Below, piece by piece: positions 1-7,523 of a stretch of 38,549 nucleotides of DNA. Within the stretch, counting starts at the first letter, position 1. Every line of letters begins with the position of its first letter. Origin of the DNA: Nitrospiraceae bacterium. Lineage in GTDB: Bacteria > Nitrospirota > Thermodesulfovibrionia > Thermodesulfovibrionales > UBA6898. Made by a program: the position numbers and the translations under genes. Location: positions 13,985 to 52,533 of the forward strand of contig PLXX01000126.1 of the NCBI GenBank assembly GCA_003153275.1. The letters are read 5' to 3'. Under the pieces are notes generated by a model that had not been told where the DNA came from, did not search any database, and worked only from the letters and a program-made list of their open reading frames with translations.

Positions 1-25
1 CCGTGGAACCCTGCGGCCGATTGGA
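1..25. repeat. 25-bp exact direct repeat, copy 1
   Basis: The first 25 bases of the window recur exactly at 290-314; the copies diverge from the next base on. The unit begins with ccgtggaaccctgcgg. In copy 1 the GTG at position 3 opens the first ORF with residues VEPCGRL. Either two related small genes share this start, or the copy is a short duplication or an assembly edge effect. The match is seen directly; the cause is unknown. Confidence 0.85.
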
Positions 26-203
26 TGATGTAGTGGATGAGATACTGATTCAGCACCTCTGCCAACACTGTCCGTTCTATAAAGATGATTGCGACTATGC
101 GGCAAGACACGAAAAATCGTATCCCTGCGGCGGATACATCCTGATGCAGCAACTGCTCGACCAGGGGACGATCTCTATTGACGATATAAGAATTATGAAC
201 TAA
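3..203 (+). CDS. Small cysteine-rich protein, possibly partial at 5' end
   Basis: This 66-residue ORF opens at a GTG two bases into the window, so the true start could lie upstream. Its centre has a metal-site-like cluster, CQHCPFYKDDCDY, followed by a PCGGY motif about 15 residues later. Four or more cysteines in so short a protein suggest a zinc or iron-sulphur site. I do not recognise the family. The codon pattern and the ordered motif make it more convincing than the two ORFs that follow. No ribosome binding site can be checked because the upstream sequence is missing. Confidence 0.5.
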   Translation: MEPCGRLDDVVDEILIQHLCQHCPFYKDDCDYAARHEKSYPCGGYILMQQLLDQGTISIDDIRIMN

Positions 204-205
204 AC

Positions 206-391
206 TTGAGAATGACCATGCAAATTTATGATGTTGCAGAAAAAGCGCACGAAAAAGATGAATATATCCGTAGATACTCACGGGTAACCCCGTGGAACCC
301 TGCGGCCGATTGGAACAGCAGAGCTGCACAGCCACGCCTGCTACATGGTACTTGGTATTCTGAGGCCGTGGGAGAACAACCGCGAGATTAA
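206..391 (+). CDS. Small ORF, doubtful, crosses the 25-bp repeat
   Basis: A 61-residue ORF starting two bases after the previous stop. Residues 1 to about 27 look protein-like and charged (IYDVAEKAHEKDEYIRRYSR). From the repeat onward the sequence reads PWNPAADW and then becomes arginine-rich and unconvincing, while a better-looking reading continues in another frame. The reading probably breaks near position 300. No function can be assigned. Confidence 0.25.
   Translation: MRMTMQIYDVAEKAHEKDEYIRRYSRVTPWNPAADWNSRAAQPRLLHGTWYSEAVGEQPRD
290..314. repeat. 25-bp exact direct repeat, copy 2
   Basis: Second copy of the 25-bp unit that also occupies positions 1-25. It sits at the point where the reading frame of the small ORFs changes. 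In the frame equivalent to copy 1 it would again encode VEPCGRL, but that frame stops after about 24 codons. Confidence 0.85.
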
Positions 392-527
392 ACCCGGTAG
401 TGGACACGAAGACATATGCTGCATGGTAAACGGCATAGTCAGCATATGTCGCGGGGACGACTGTTTTGGGATTCAGCGGGATGAGACCTGCGTGATGCAT
501 AACGAAGGCCCTACTGATGCAATATAG
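290..527 (+). pseudogene. Probable frameshifted small gene downstream of repeat copy 2
   Basis: From about 312 an open frame reads GTAELHSHACYMVLGILRPW and continues through NREIKPGSGHED and CCMVNGIVSICRG to a TAG at 525-527. No ATG or GTG lies in a suitable place at its head; the first ATG is at 345, inside the well-ordered part. The natural start appears to be the GTG inside the repeat at 292, one frameshift away. The GHED and following beta-like stretch recalls a cupin strand pattern, but this is only an impression. A sequencing error is as likely as real decay. Confidence 0.35.
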
Positions 528-586
528 ATCATGAGCGGCTGGCATAGCACACCTCATGAACATTATTAAAAGCAGTCTAAGATACT

Positions 587-615
587 TTGAAAAGATTACC
601 GTGTAGTCTTAATAT
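587..615 (+). promoter_or_regulatory. Candidate sigma70 promoter for the ferritin-like gene
   Basis: A TTGAAA at 587-592 and a TAATAT at 610-615 are separated by 17 bases. The predicted transcription start near 622 would leave a leader of only about nine bases ahead of the ATG at 631, starting right at the GGGGGAAG ribosome binding site. That tight fit lowers confidence. Confidence 0.35.
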
Positions 616-630
616 TAAAAAGGGGGAAGT

Positions 631-1098
631 ATGGAAAAATATTCAGTAAGGGAAGTTGTTGAACAGGCGGTCAGAACTGAAAAGCTCGGCTATGAATTCT
701 ACACCTCGATGATGCAGAGGTTTTCGAAAAACGCGCCGTTGCAGGAGTTCTTCGGAGGTCTGGCTGCAAAGGAAAAAGAACATGAGCAGATATTCCTTGC
801 GCTTGAGAATACAATAACGGATGATGAACCGGTTGACTGGGAGGAAGTTTCATTATATCTTAGGGCCATTGTCGAGTCAGAGTTTTTTCTGGGAAAGAAC
901 AAGTCTCTGCCGGCACTTGAACAGGTCAAAACCGTAAAGGATGCACTTACGTTTGCTATCGGCTTTGAAAAAGAGACGCTGCTCTATTTCTATTCAGTAA
1001 AAGACGCCGTCAGGGAGAAAAATGTTGTTGATAAAATTATCGCAGAGGAGAGAAGCCATATTGTGGCATTAGTTAAGTTCGAACGGAAACTGACGTAA
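631..1098 (+). CDS. Ferritin-like / rubrerythrin-type diiron protein
   Basis: The 155-residue protein has the four-helix ferritin-like pattern with carboxylate and histidine ligands in four places: an early helix EKLGYEFY (about 17-24), EKEHEQ (about 48-53), GFEKETLLYFY (about 110-120) and EERSHI near the end. There is no rubredoxin domain, so it belongs with the short rubrerythrin-like proteins rather than classical rubrerythrin. Such proteins act in peroxide reduction or iron handling in the cytoplasm of anaerobes. The ATG follows a strong GGGGGAAG site. It lies 14 bases before the korA start, so the two are probably co-transcribed and it may protect the oxygen-sensitive oxidoreductase. The exact reaction is not shown by the sequence. 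Confidence 0.8.
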   Translation: MEKYSVREVVEQAVRTEKLGYEFYTSMMQRFSKNAPLQEFFGGLAAKEKEHEQIFLALENTITDDEPVDWEEVSLYLRAIVESEFFLGKNKSLPALEQVKTVKDALTFAIGFEKETLLYFYSVKDAVREKNVVDKIIAEERSHIVALVKFERKLT

Positions 1099-1112
1099 GA
1101 CAGGTTTACTCT

Positions 1113-2912
1113 TTGAACTATACAATCAAAATAGGCGGGGAGGCAGGGCAAGGAATCCAGACGGTCGGAGACACGTTGTCAAAGGTCTTCGCCAGAACAG
1201 GGTATCATGTCTTCACTCATCAGGATTACGAATCCCGCGCCAGGGGCGGTCATAACTTCTATCAGATCCGTTTCTCGGACCAGCCGGTCACCGCATCACT
1301 TGATGCTGTTGACATCCTCATCGCTTTTGACCGCGAGAGCATTCTTCTGCACGAAAAGGAAATGTCAGCCAACGGTCTGATCATATATGATTCCACTGCG
1401 TTAAAAGAGTCTTTTGCAAAACCCCTTTTTCTCGATATTCCTTTTGCCCTGCTCGCGACTGAGCATGCCGGAAACAAGATCATGGCAAATTCCGTTGCAA
1501 TAGGTGTGGTCATCGGGATGATCTCACGCACCTCAGCCAGTTCTGCTAATTCTCGTTCTTCCAATGTTACGGCTTCCAAGATTCTGGCTCCTGATGCTCT
1601 GGCCAACATGCTTCTTGATAAGACAAGCGGTATTATTCATGAAACCTTTCTGTCAAAAGGGGCGGCGGTCATTGCGGCGAATATCACTGCAGTCGCTGCC
1701 GGTCGTCTTTTTGCCCTGGAACACTACGGTGAGCACGCATTTTCTCCTGTGCCGCAGTCTCAGGGAAAGATGCTCATCTCAGGAACTGAAGCCATCGGGA
1801 TTGGCGCACTTGCCTCCGTTTGCAGGTTCTATGCAGCGTACCCGATGACTCCTTCAACCGGCATCATGAACTATCTGGCCGGCAAGGAAGAGGAACAGGG
1901 GATTATCGTTGAGCAGGCAGAGGACGAGATCTCTGCTATCAATATGGCCATTGGGGCCTCCTTTGCCGGAGTGCGGGCCATGACCGGAACATCAGGTGGC
2001 GGGTTTGCCCTTATGGTTGAGGGGCTGTCTCTCGCCGGCATGACCGAGACGCCGGTTGTGATAGCCCTCGGACAACGTCCAGGGCCGGCAACCGGACTGC
2101 CAACCCACACTGAGCAGGGGGACCTCCTGTTTGCACTTTATGCCGGACATGGTGAATTTCCAAGGATACTATTTGCTCCGGGCGATCCTGAGCAAGCCGT
2201 TCACCTGACAATCAAGGCGTTCGACCTTGCAGAAAAATACCAAATCCCTGCGATCATCCTCTTCGATCAGTACCTTGCAGACACCTGCTGGACCTATGAC
2301 AGCATTGATCTGGAGAAGCGCAGCTATACCGACTACAGGCTCAGAGGGGATGCGTTTAAATCGCTCTCGGAATACAAAAGACACCTGCTTACTGATAACG
2401 GCATCTCGCCTCTGGGCATACCCGGCGAAACGAGCCATCTGGTCGTAACAGACAGTGATGAGCATGATGAGGACGGTCATATGATCGAGGATGCCGCAGG
2501 GCGAATAGCAATGGTTGAGAAAAGACTTCTCAGAAAAATGCCGCTTATCAGGAAGGAAATGGCCCCTCCTGCTCTTTTCGGACCTTCTGATGCAGATATT
2601 GTTATCGCTGGCTGGGGGTCTACGTATGGAATCATGAGAGACGCTGTTGCAACGCTCCTTGCTGACAGGAAAATCGCCATACTGCATTTCAGTGAACTGT
2701 ATCCGTTCCCGTCAACAGAACTATTTGACTATCTGGCTCTGTTGAATAATGCAAAGCAGACCATCTGCGTTGAGCAGAATGCAACCGGTCAATTCGCCCG
2801 CCTGCTGCGGGCTGAAACCGGTCACAAATTCTCCGACAGCATCCACCGGTACGACGGACGACCATTCACGAGCGAGTCATTGACAGGAGAACTAATTGCC
2901 AAAATTAGATGA
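1113..2912 (+). CDS. korA: 2-oxoacid:ferredoxin oxidoreductase, fused gamma-alpha subunit
   Basis: This 599-residue subunit combines the gamma domain (about 1-190, opening with GGEAGQGIQTVGD and ESRARGGHNF) with the alpha pyrimidine-binding domain (about 205-400, with YPMTPST and GTSGGGFAL) and a C-terminal transketolase-like domain. With the beta subunit it would oxidatively decarboxylate a 2-oxoacid to acyl-CoA and reduce ferredoxin, or run in reverse. The two-subunit gamma-alpha/beta form is typical of 2-oxoglutarate-type and broad 2-oxoacid enzymes. The substrate cannot be fixed here. It starts at TTG, supported by the conserved NYTIKIGG N-terminus. A serine-rich stretch (about 134-150) in the gamma domain looks like an insertion. 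It overlaps korB by 17 bases. Confidence 0.9.
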   Translation: MNYTIKIGGEAGQGIQTVGDTLSKVFARTGYHVFTHQDYESRARGGHNFYQIRFSDQPVTASLDAVDILIAFDRESILLHEKEMSANGLIIYDSTALKESFAKPLFLDIPFALLATEHAGNKIMANSVAIGVVIGMISRTSASSANSRSSNVTASKILAPDALANMLLDKTSGIIHETFLSKGAAVIAANITAVAAGRLFALEHYGEHAFSPVPQSQGKMLISGTEAIGIGALASVCRFYAAYPMTPSTGIMNYLAGKEEEQGIIVEQAEDEISAINMAIGASFAGVRAMTGTSGGGFALMVEGLSLAGMTETPVVIALGQRPGPATGLPTHTEQGDLLFALYAGHGEFPRILFAPGDPEQAVHLTIKAFDLAEKYQIPAIILFDQYLADTCWTYDSIDLEKRSYTDYRLRGDAFKSLSEYKRHLLTDNGISPLGIPGETSHLVVTDSDEHDEDGHMIEDAAGRIAMVEKRLLRKMPLIRKEMAPPALFGPSDADIVIAGWGSTYGIMRDAVATLLADRKIAILHFSELYPFPSTELFDYLALLNNAKQTICVEQNATGQFARLLRAETGHKFSDSIHRYDGRPFTSESLTGELIAKIR

Positions 2913-3747
2913 TTATAAAGGCCTGACACCCGCATGGTGCCCGGGATGCGGCAACTTCGCTATCCTCAGTGCTTTCAAGACTGCGGTGGTCGAACTCGGA
3001 ATGGATCCCTACCAGTTTACGATCGTCTCAGGTATTGGTCAGGCGGCAAAATTTCCTCATTACCTCAGATGCAATACGTTCAACGGTCTGCATGGCAGGT
3101 CACTCCCCGTCGCCACGGGCATCAAGCTGGCAAACCATACCATGCCGGTGATAGCAGTTGCCGGTGATGGCGATTGTTATGGCGAAGGCGGCAACCATAT
3201 CATGCATGCCATGCGGCGGAACATCAATGTAACACTTTTCGTGCACGACAACCAGATATACGGGCTGACAAAAGGTCAAGCCTCCCCTACGAGCATGGAA
3301 GGGATGAAGACGAAAACCCAACCCTTCGGCGTCTTTTCAGAGCAGCTGAATCCGATGGTCCTAGGGATCGCCATGGACTGCAGCTTCGCTGCCAGGGCCT
3401 TCGCCGGAGAGCCGGACCACCTGAAGGAACTGATGAAACAGGCGTTGATCCACAAGGGCTTTTCGCTCGTCGATATTCTTCAGCCTTGCGTGACGTTTAA
3501 CAAGGTGAACACCTACGAATGGTACCGGAAGCGGGTCTATCATCTGGAATCGACATATACGCCTTTTGACCGGGTCACCGCATTCAGCCGGGCCCTCGAA
3601 TGGGGGGACCGCATCCCGCTCGGTATCATCTACCGACATGACCGGCCGTTGTATGAAAATCAGAACCCGGTCATAAAAGACCTGCCTCTGGTAAACATCC
3701 TTTTCGACCGTTCAAAAATAGAGCAGGCGCTTAAAGAATTTTATTGA
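2896..3747 (+). CDS. korB: 2-oxoacid:ferredoxin oxidoreductase, beta subunit
   Basis: The 283-residue beta subunit carries the thiamine-diphosphate site, GDGDCYGEGGNH from residue 90, and the cysteines that hold the single 4Fe-4S cluster in this family: C15 and C18 (WCPGCGN), C59 (LRCNTFNGLHGR) and the later cysteine in LQPCVTFN. It therefore looks catalytically complete. The start is TTG at 2896, preceded by an AGGAGA site, and it overlaps korA by 17 bases, so translation is probably coupled. It acts with KorA in cytoplasmic 2-oxoacid oxidation or reductive carboxylation. No separate delta ferredoxin subunit is encoded nearby, as usual for the two-subunit form. Confidence 0.92.
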   Translation: MPKLDDYKGLTPAWCPGCGNFAILSAFKTAVVELGMDPYQFTIVSGIGQAAKFPHYLRCNTFNGLHGRSLPVATGIKLANHTMPVIAVAGDGDCYGEGGNHIMHAMRRNINVTLFVHDNQIYGLTKGQASPTSMEGMKTKTQPFGVFSEQLNPMVLGIAMDCSFAARAFAGEPDHLKELMKQALIHKGFSLVDILQPCVTFNKVNTYEWYRKRVYHLESTYTPFDRVTAFSRALEWGDRIPLGIIYRHDRPLYENQNPVIKDLPLVNILFDRSKIEQALKEFY

Positions 3748-3904
3748 AGCAAACCCAATAGCACAAGCTATTTATGACTATCGCCCGCATCGATGAGGTT
3801 CTTCCGGCGGGCCGCACTGGAGCAGTTCAGTCGGTCTCTTTGGATTGACATACCTCCCTTTGTGGCGTCCCTTGAATTCAGCGGTGTGGACCATTCTGGT
3901 TTCC

Positions 3905-4828
3905 CTACGTACGTGACGGCTTTTGATGCTTTATAAATGTCCCCTTTTGATACTCATCAAAGGCTGTCTGCAGTTCCTCTTCAGTGTTCATCACGATGGG
4001 GCCGTACCAAGCCACCGGCTCTCCAATTGGCTTGCCCGATATCAGCAGAAAGCGCACAGGTTCGGTCTGTGCTGCTGCCGTCACCTGATCGCCGTCATCA
4101 AAGAGCACCGCTGTCCCATTATGAATGAGATAATCGCGCTCCATGTCGAAATAGTTCACACCTGCAGCGTCATAGGCAAACGGATTCTTCTCATTGCAGA
4201 AGATGCCTTTGCCCCCGATCACATAGGCAAAGACTGTATGGCCAGGCTTGGTCTTATGCACAAACTCGGAAAGGGCAGGAACTGTGATGTCAAGATATTC
4301 CGGGTCAATGATAACGTCCCTGACAGGACCCCGCTTTCCTTCCACTGTCCCGCAGATAACTTTGATTTTGACTCCGTTTTTCGTCACGATCTCCGGCACC
4401 TGCGAGCTTTTAATGTCCCGGTACCGGGGATCCATCATCTTGTGTGATTTCGGCAGATTTGCCCAGAGTTGAAATCCCTCCATCGCACCATTATCTTCTC
4501 CTTTGGGCATTTCCTGATGGATGATGCCGTTCCCTGCGGTCATCCACTGAGTATCACCAGAGGAGATGACGCCCTTATTCCCCATGCTGTCTCCATGCTC
4601 CACATCTCCCTTCAGCACATACGTAATCGTCTCAATTCCGCGATGGGGATGCCAGGGAAAGCCTTTGATATACTGAGATGGATCGGTATTGCGAAAATCA
4701 TCGAGCAGCAGAAACGGATCGAAGAGCGGAACCTCAGCGTTTCCGAAAACGCGCCTCAGATGCACCCCCGCCCCTTCCATGGTGGGCTTGTTTTTGAATA
4801 CTTTTCGGATTTTTCTGTTTCGTGCCAT
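3905..4828 (-). CDS. Pirin family protein, paralogue 1
   Basis: The 307-residue protein is a full-length bicupin pirin. The metal-binding set of the N-terminal cupin is present: H60 and H62 (FPWHPHRGIET), H104 and E106 (IIHQEMP). Pirins bind Fe and several have quercetin 2,3-dioxygenase activity or act as redox-sensitive regulators; the role here is unknown. I chose the ATG at 4828 (MARNRK), not the longer frame from 4867, because an AAAGGAGG site lies six bases before it and the paralogue at 33482 begins the same way. It is about 83 percent identical to that paralogue by hand alignment. It is convergent with korB and apparently monocistronic. Confidence 0.88.
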   Translation of the reverse strand: MARNRKIRKVFKNKPTMEGAGVHLRRVFGNAEVPLFDPFLLLDDFRNTDPSQYIKGFPWHPHRGIETITYVLKGDVEHGDSMGNKGVISSGDTQWMTAGNGIIHQEMPKGEDNGAMEGFQLWANLPKSHKMMDPRYRDIKSSQVPEIVTKNGVKIKVICGTVEGKRGPVRDVIIDPEYLDITVPALSEFVHKTKPGHTVFAYVIGGKGIFCNEKNPFAYDAAGVNYFDMERDYLIHNGTAVLFDDGDQVTAAAQTEPVRFLLISGKPIGEPVAWYGPIVMNTEEELQTAFDEYQKGTFIKHQKPSRT

Positions 4829-4834
4829 CTGAAG

Positions 4835-4842
4835 CCTCCTTT
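4835..4842 (-). promoter_or_regulatory. Ribosome binding site fixing the pirin 1 start
   Basis: On the minus strand this reads AAAGGAGG, six bases before the ATG at 4828. It argues against the upstream in-frame start at 4867. Confidence 0.75.
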
Positions 4843-4885
4843 CCGGAAACAAAATTCTCAACTTCATACTACGTCTTTTGTTACT

Positions 4886-5017
4886 TCATATTACCCCGGG
4901 TTTCAGCCAATGTAAAGAACTGCGCGGGAAACCGCCGGTAAAGGCTATCGCACCGTCAACCACAAGGACTTTATGGTAATCACGATGGGCAAGATGCCAT
5001 TGTTCATCGTCACACGC
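4886..5017 (-). pseudogene. Orphan phospholipase D / cardiolipin synthase-like HKD fragment
   Basis: Directly after the stop of the next gene upstream, and in the same frame, the minus strand encodes about 43 residues containing HRDYHKVLVVDGAIAFTGGF before a TGA. This matches the N-terminal HKD motif region of PLD-superfamily proteins (H-x-K-x4-D followed by G-x-I-A-F-T-G-G). The expected catalytic histidine is replaced: the aligned segment reads Y-H-K-V-L-V-V-D. No start codon and no flanking PLD domain are present. It is most likely a relic left by deletion of a larger gene. Confidence 0.65.
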
Positions 5018-5761
5018 CTAACCTTTAATGACCGGGGTTGAGTTCGTATCCAGTGGGTTCATCCTCACTGCCAGCGAAAAAAGATACGGATAGTCCTTCT
5101 GCAGATGCTGCATATAGGAAAGCCATTCAGCAAGCAACCGCGTAAATGCCCGCATCAAATCTCCCGAGAGATGATCATAATCGGCCTGAGGCAGATCGCT
5201 GAATTCGTCACGCGCGGTCAACTCCTCCAGAAGATGAAAGACCGCCCACAAGAGGTCAGTAAAGGTATCATGCTCAAGCAGATTCGGGTTCGCCAAAAGA
5301 CTGAGGAGAAACTCCCTCTTCCCTGCAAGGAACTCCCTGAGTTGAGGGAGGTCAGCGCTCCGTGAGTCGAGATGCGGGTGGGCATGCATGACTAGGAACT
5401 TCGCCTTCGAAAAGTCATCTGCGGACCACTGCTGTGTCACTATGAGATGCTGCGACAGTTCCGTCAGGTCAGTACTGAACCCGGAACAGGACTTGATAAG
5501 GTTAGAGCCTACCTCACTGTAGAACGCGCCTATCAGCATATTCATCTTCTTCAGGAGGGCTGTTTTTTCGCGTTCGTTCAGCAACCGCTCGATGATAAGC
5601 GAGACTATCAATACCTGGATCGGGACAAAGGCGATGTCCTGCATCATATAGAAGAAGGTGTCACCGGTCCTGCGAAAAATCATGATCTGTATGCCGTACA
5701 TAACCGACGAAAGAAGAACAAGAGACAGGGCAAGCAGAAGATACCAGTTTATACGCTTCAC
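5018..5761 (-). CDS. Two-TM membrane protein of unknown function
   Basis: The protein has 247 residues from the GTG at 5761. Two hydrophobic segments lie near the N-terminus (about 6-24, LLLALSLVLLSSVMYGI, and about 42-58, FVPIQVLIVSLII). A soluble, helical C-terminal domain of about 185 residues follows, beginning LNEREKTALLKKMNMLIGAF. I know of no named function for such proteins. The start is chosen because GGAGGTGA precedes it; the frame stays open to an ATG at 5821, but the extra residues are cysteine- and serine-rich and unlike a membrane-protein leader. The gene is divergent from the sensor kinase at 5901. Its stop abuts the PLD fragment. Confidence 0.7.
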   Translation of the reverse strand: MKRINWYLLLALSLVLLSSVMYGIQIMIFRRTGDTFFYMMQDIAFVPIQVLIVSLIIERLLNEREKTALLKKMNMLIGAFYSEVGSNLIKSCSGFSTDLTELSQHLIVTQQWSADDFSKAKFLVMHAHPHLDSRSADLPQLREFLAGKREFLLSLLANPNLLEHDTFTDLLWAVFHLLEELTARDEFSDLPQADYDHLSGDLMRAFTRLLAEWLSYMQHLQKDYPYLFSLAVRMNPLDTNSTPVIKG

Positions 5762-5762
5762 G

Positions 5763-5770
5763 TCACCTCC
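5763..5770 (-). promoter_or_regulatory. Ribosome binding site for the two-TM protein
   Basis: The minus strand reads GGAGGTGA, with four bases between GGAGG and the GTG at 5761. The spacing is short, but the match to the 16S tail is strong and decides for the shorter protein. Confidence 0.55.
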
Positions 5771-5900
5771 GTAAGAATCAGGAACAAATGAGGAGCAGTC
5801 GCTCGAGAAACAGTCGATCAATGTGCCGATCTGTATATAGTCTACAATTTTTCACAGTGTGTTTTCCTGCCGCGGCACTGTTTGTCTGGTATAATACTGA

Positions 5901-7523
5901 ATGGAGGATACAAGCGACAGAAAGAAGCTCGCGATCTTCAATCTGATCAGCGAACTGAGCGGCATTATCAGTTCGAGCCTCAGTATCGGCACCGTCTTCC
6001 TCCTCATGGTTTCTGAAATCAGGAAACTAATCGGATACAGTCGGGCAAGCCTGCTGCTCTTCAACGAGAAGGAAAATAATCTGCTCATCTTCGCCCTGGA
6101 TACGGAGATGAATACGATCATGAAAAAAGGGGTGAAGGCCCCGGTCGAAGGCACAAGCGCGGGATGGGCGATCACCAATAACACACCGTGGATTAACAGA
6201 GACCTTGCTGAGCTTGCGTTCCCTCTTGACAAAAAACTGCGCGATGAAGGAATCCGCTCAACGATCAGCATCCCGCTAGTCCATGACAAGATTCTCGGGG
6301 TCTTCAATCTCGACAGCACCGAGCCGGAACAGTACTCTGAAAAAGACCTCCAAATCCTGCTGCCGGTCGCCAAGCATATATCCATTGCGCTCGAAAACGC
6401 CCTCCTCTTCCAGGCAATATCCCGGGAAAAGAAAGAGTGGGAACGCACCTTTGATTCCATCACGGACATGGTCTGGATCGAAGACAGGAAACAGAAGGTG
6501 ATCCGGGCCAACCATACCCTGCTGAAAAAAGTCGGACTTTCGGCCATCGATATTGTCGGTAGGAGCTGTGACGAGATTTTTTCCCGCATCGGCATTGCGG
6601 TCAGGGAGTCTGCCTGCGCCGGGACGATTGCGAGCAACAGGCAGTCGTTCTGCGAGTTGAAGGGCACGGGAGGCAGTATATTCAATTTTTGGGCATATCC
6701 CCTTACAGATGAAGAAGGCAGGCTGTACGCCGTCGTACACTATCTTAAAGACGTCTCCTCACAGAAGGGACTTGAGCAGCAACTGATCAGGTCAGACCGG
6801 CTTGCGTCCCTGGGAACGCTGGTCGCTGGTATTGCTCATGAGATCAACAATCCTCTCGGGATTATCGCAGGGTATTCAGAGGCCCTTATCGAGCGCGCAG
6901 GAGACAAACGTCTCCGTGATATAGCGGAATTTGAGGACTTCCCGGAATATCTTGAGACGATCCATAACGAAATATTCAGGTGCAAGGATATCCTGAGCAG
7001 TCTTCTTGATTTTGCCCGTCCCTCGAGCGGCATCTATCGTGAGATCAACATTAATGAGCTGATCAAGGAAGTTATTCTTCTGGTCAACCACCGCGCAAAA
7101 CGCCTGAACCATTATATCGAACTCAAATTGAATGATGACCTTCCACGGATCCACGCAGACCCCGGCAGTCTGCGTCAACTGTTCATGAATATCATCATGA
7201 ATTCAATGTACTTCACGCCGGAGCGGGGCAGCATCATCATAATGACTGAAATGAGCACAGGGATCCGCGGCAAGAAATTTCTCGGAGACATCCCAACCGT
7301 TACTGTTTCGATCTCGGACACCGGCGCCGGCATACCGGCAGAACTGGTTGGAAAGGTCTTCGACCCCTTCTTTACGACCAAGCCCGTCGGCGAAGGTACC
7401 GGTCTTGGACTTTCGATATGCCATAAAATCGTCGAAGACCATAGTGGCAGCATTAATCTCGTCAGCGAAGAAGGGAAAGGGACCACGTTCAGCATACGGC
7501 TCCCGGCGCAACTGCGGTTATGA
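5901..7523 (+). CDS. GAF-PAS sensor histidine kinase (NtrB-like)
   Basis: The 540-residue cytoplasmic kinase has a GAF domain (about 15-175), a PAS domain (about 180-295), a HisKA dimerisation domain with the phosphoaccepting H313 in GIAHEINNPLG, and an HATPase domain with N box (about 425-440), DTGAGIP, FDPFFTTKP and GTGLGLSI motifs. No membrane segment is visible, so the signal is probably cytoplasmic. It overlaps the following NtrC-type regulator by four bases (ATGA) and the two form a pair. A TATAAT lies only five bases before the ATG and there is no clear ribosome binding site, so the message may be leaderless or the true start slightly downstream. Confidence 0.9.
   Translation: MEDTSDRKKLAIFNLISELSGIISSSLSIGTVFLLMVSEIRKLIGYSRASLLLFNEKENNLLIFALDTEMNTIMKKGVKAPVEGTSAGWAITNNTPWINRDLAELAFPLDKKLRDEGIRSTISIPLVHDKILGVFNLDSTEPEQYSEKDLQILLPVAKHISIALENALLFQAISREKKEWERTFDSITDMVWIEDRKQKVIRANHTLLKKVGLSAIDIVGRSCDEIFSRIGIAVRESACAGTIASNRQSFCELKGTGGSIFNFWAYPLTDEEGRLYAVVHYLKDVSSQKGLEQQLIRSDRLASLGTLVAGIAHEINNPLGIIAGYSEALIERAGDKRLRDIAEFEDFPEYLETIHNEIFRCKDILSSLLDFARPSSGIYREININELIKEVILLVNHRAKRLNHYIELKLNDDLPRIHADPGSLRQLFMNIIMNSMYFTPERGSIIIMTEMSTGIRGKKFLGDIPTVTVSISDTGAGIPAELVGKVFDPFFTTKPVGEGTGLGLSICHKIVEDHSGSINLVSEEGKGTTFSIRLPAQLRL

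Noticed and set aside
3757-3772. Small hairpin AATAGC-ACAA-GCTATT after korB as a terminator
   Set aside because: The stem is short and AT-rich and no T-run follows, so it would be a poor intrinsic terminator.
5890-5895. TATAAT just before the sensor kinase ATG as a full promoter
   Set aside because: No -35 element lies at 16-18 bases and the implied start would fall inside the first codon; noted in the gene entry only.
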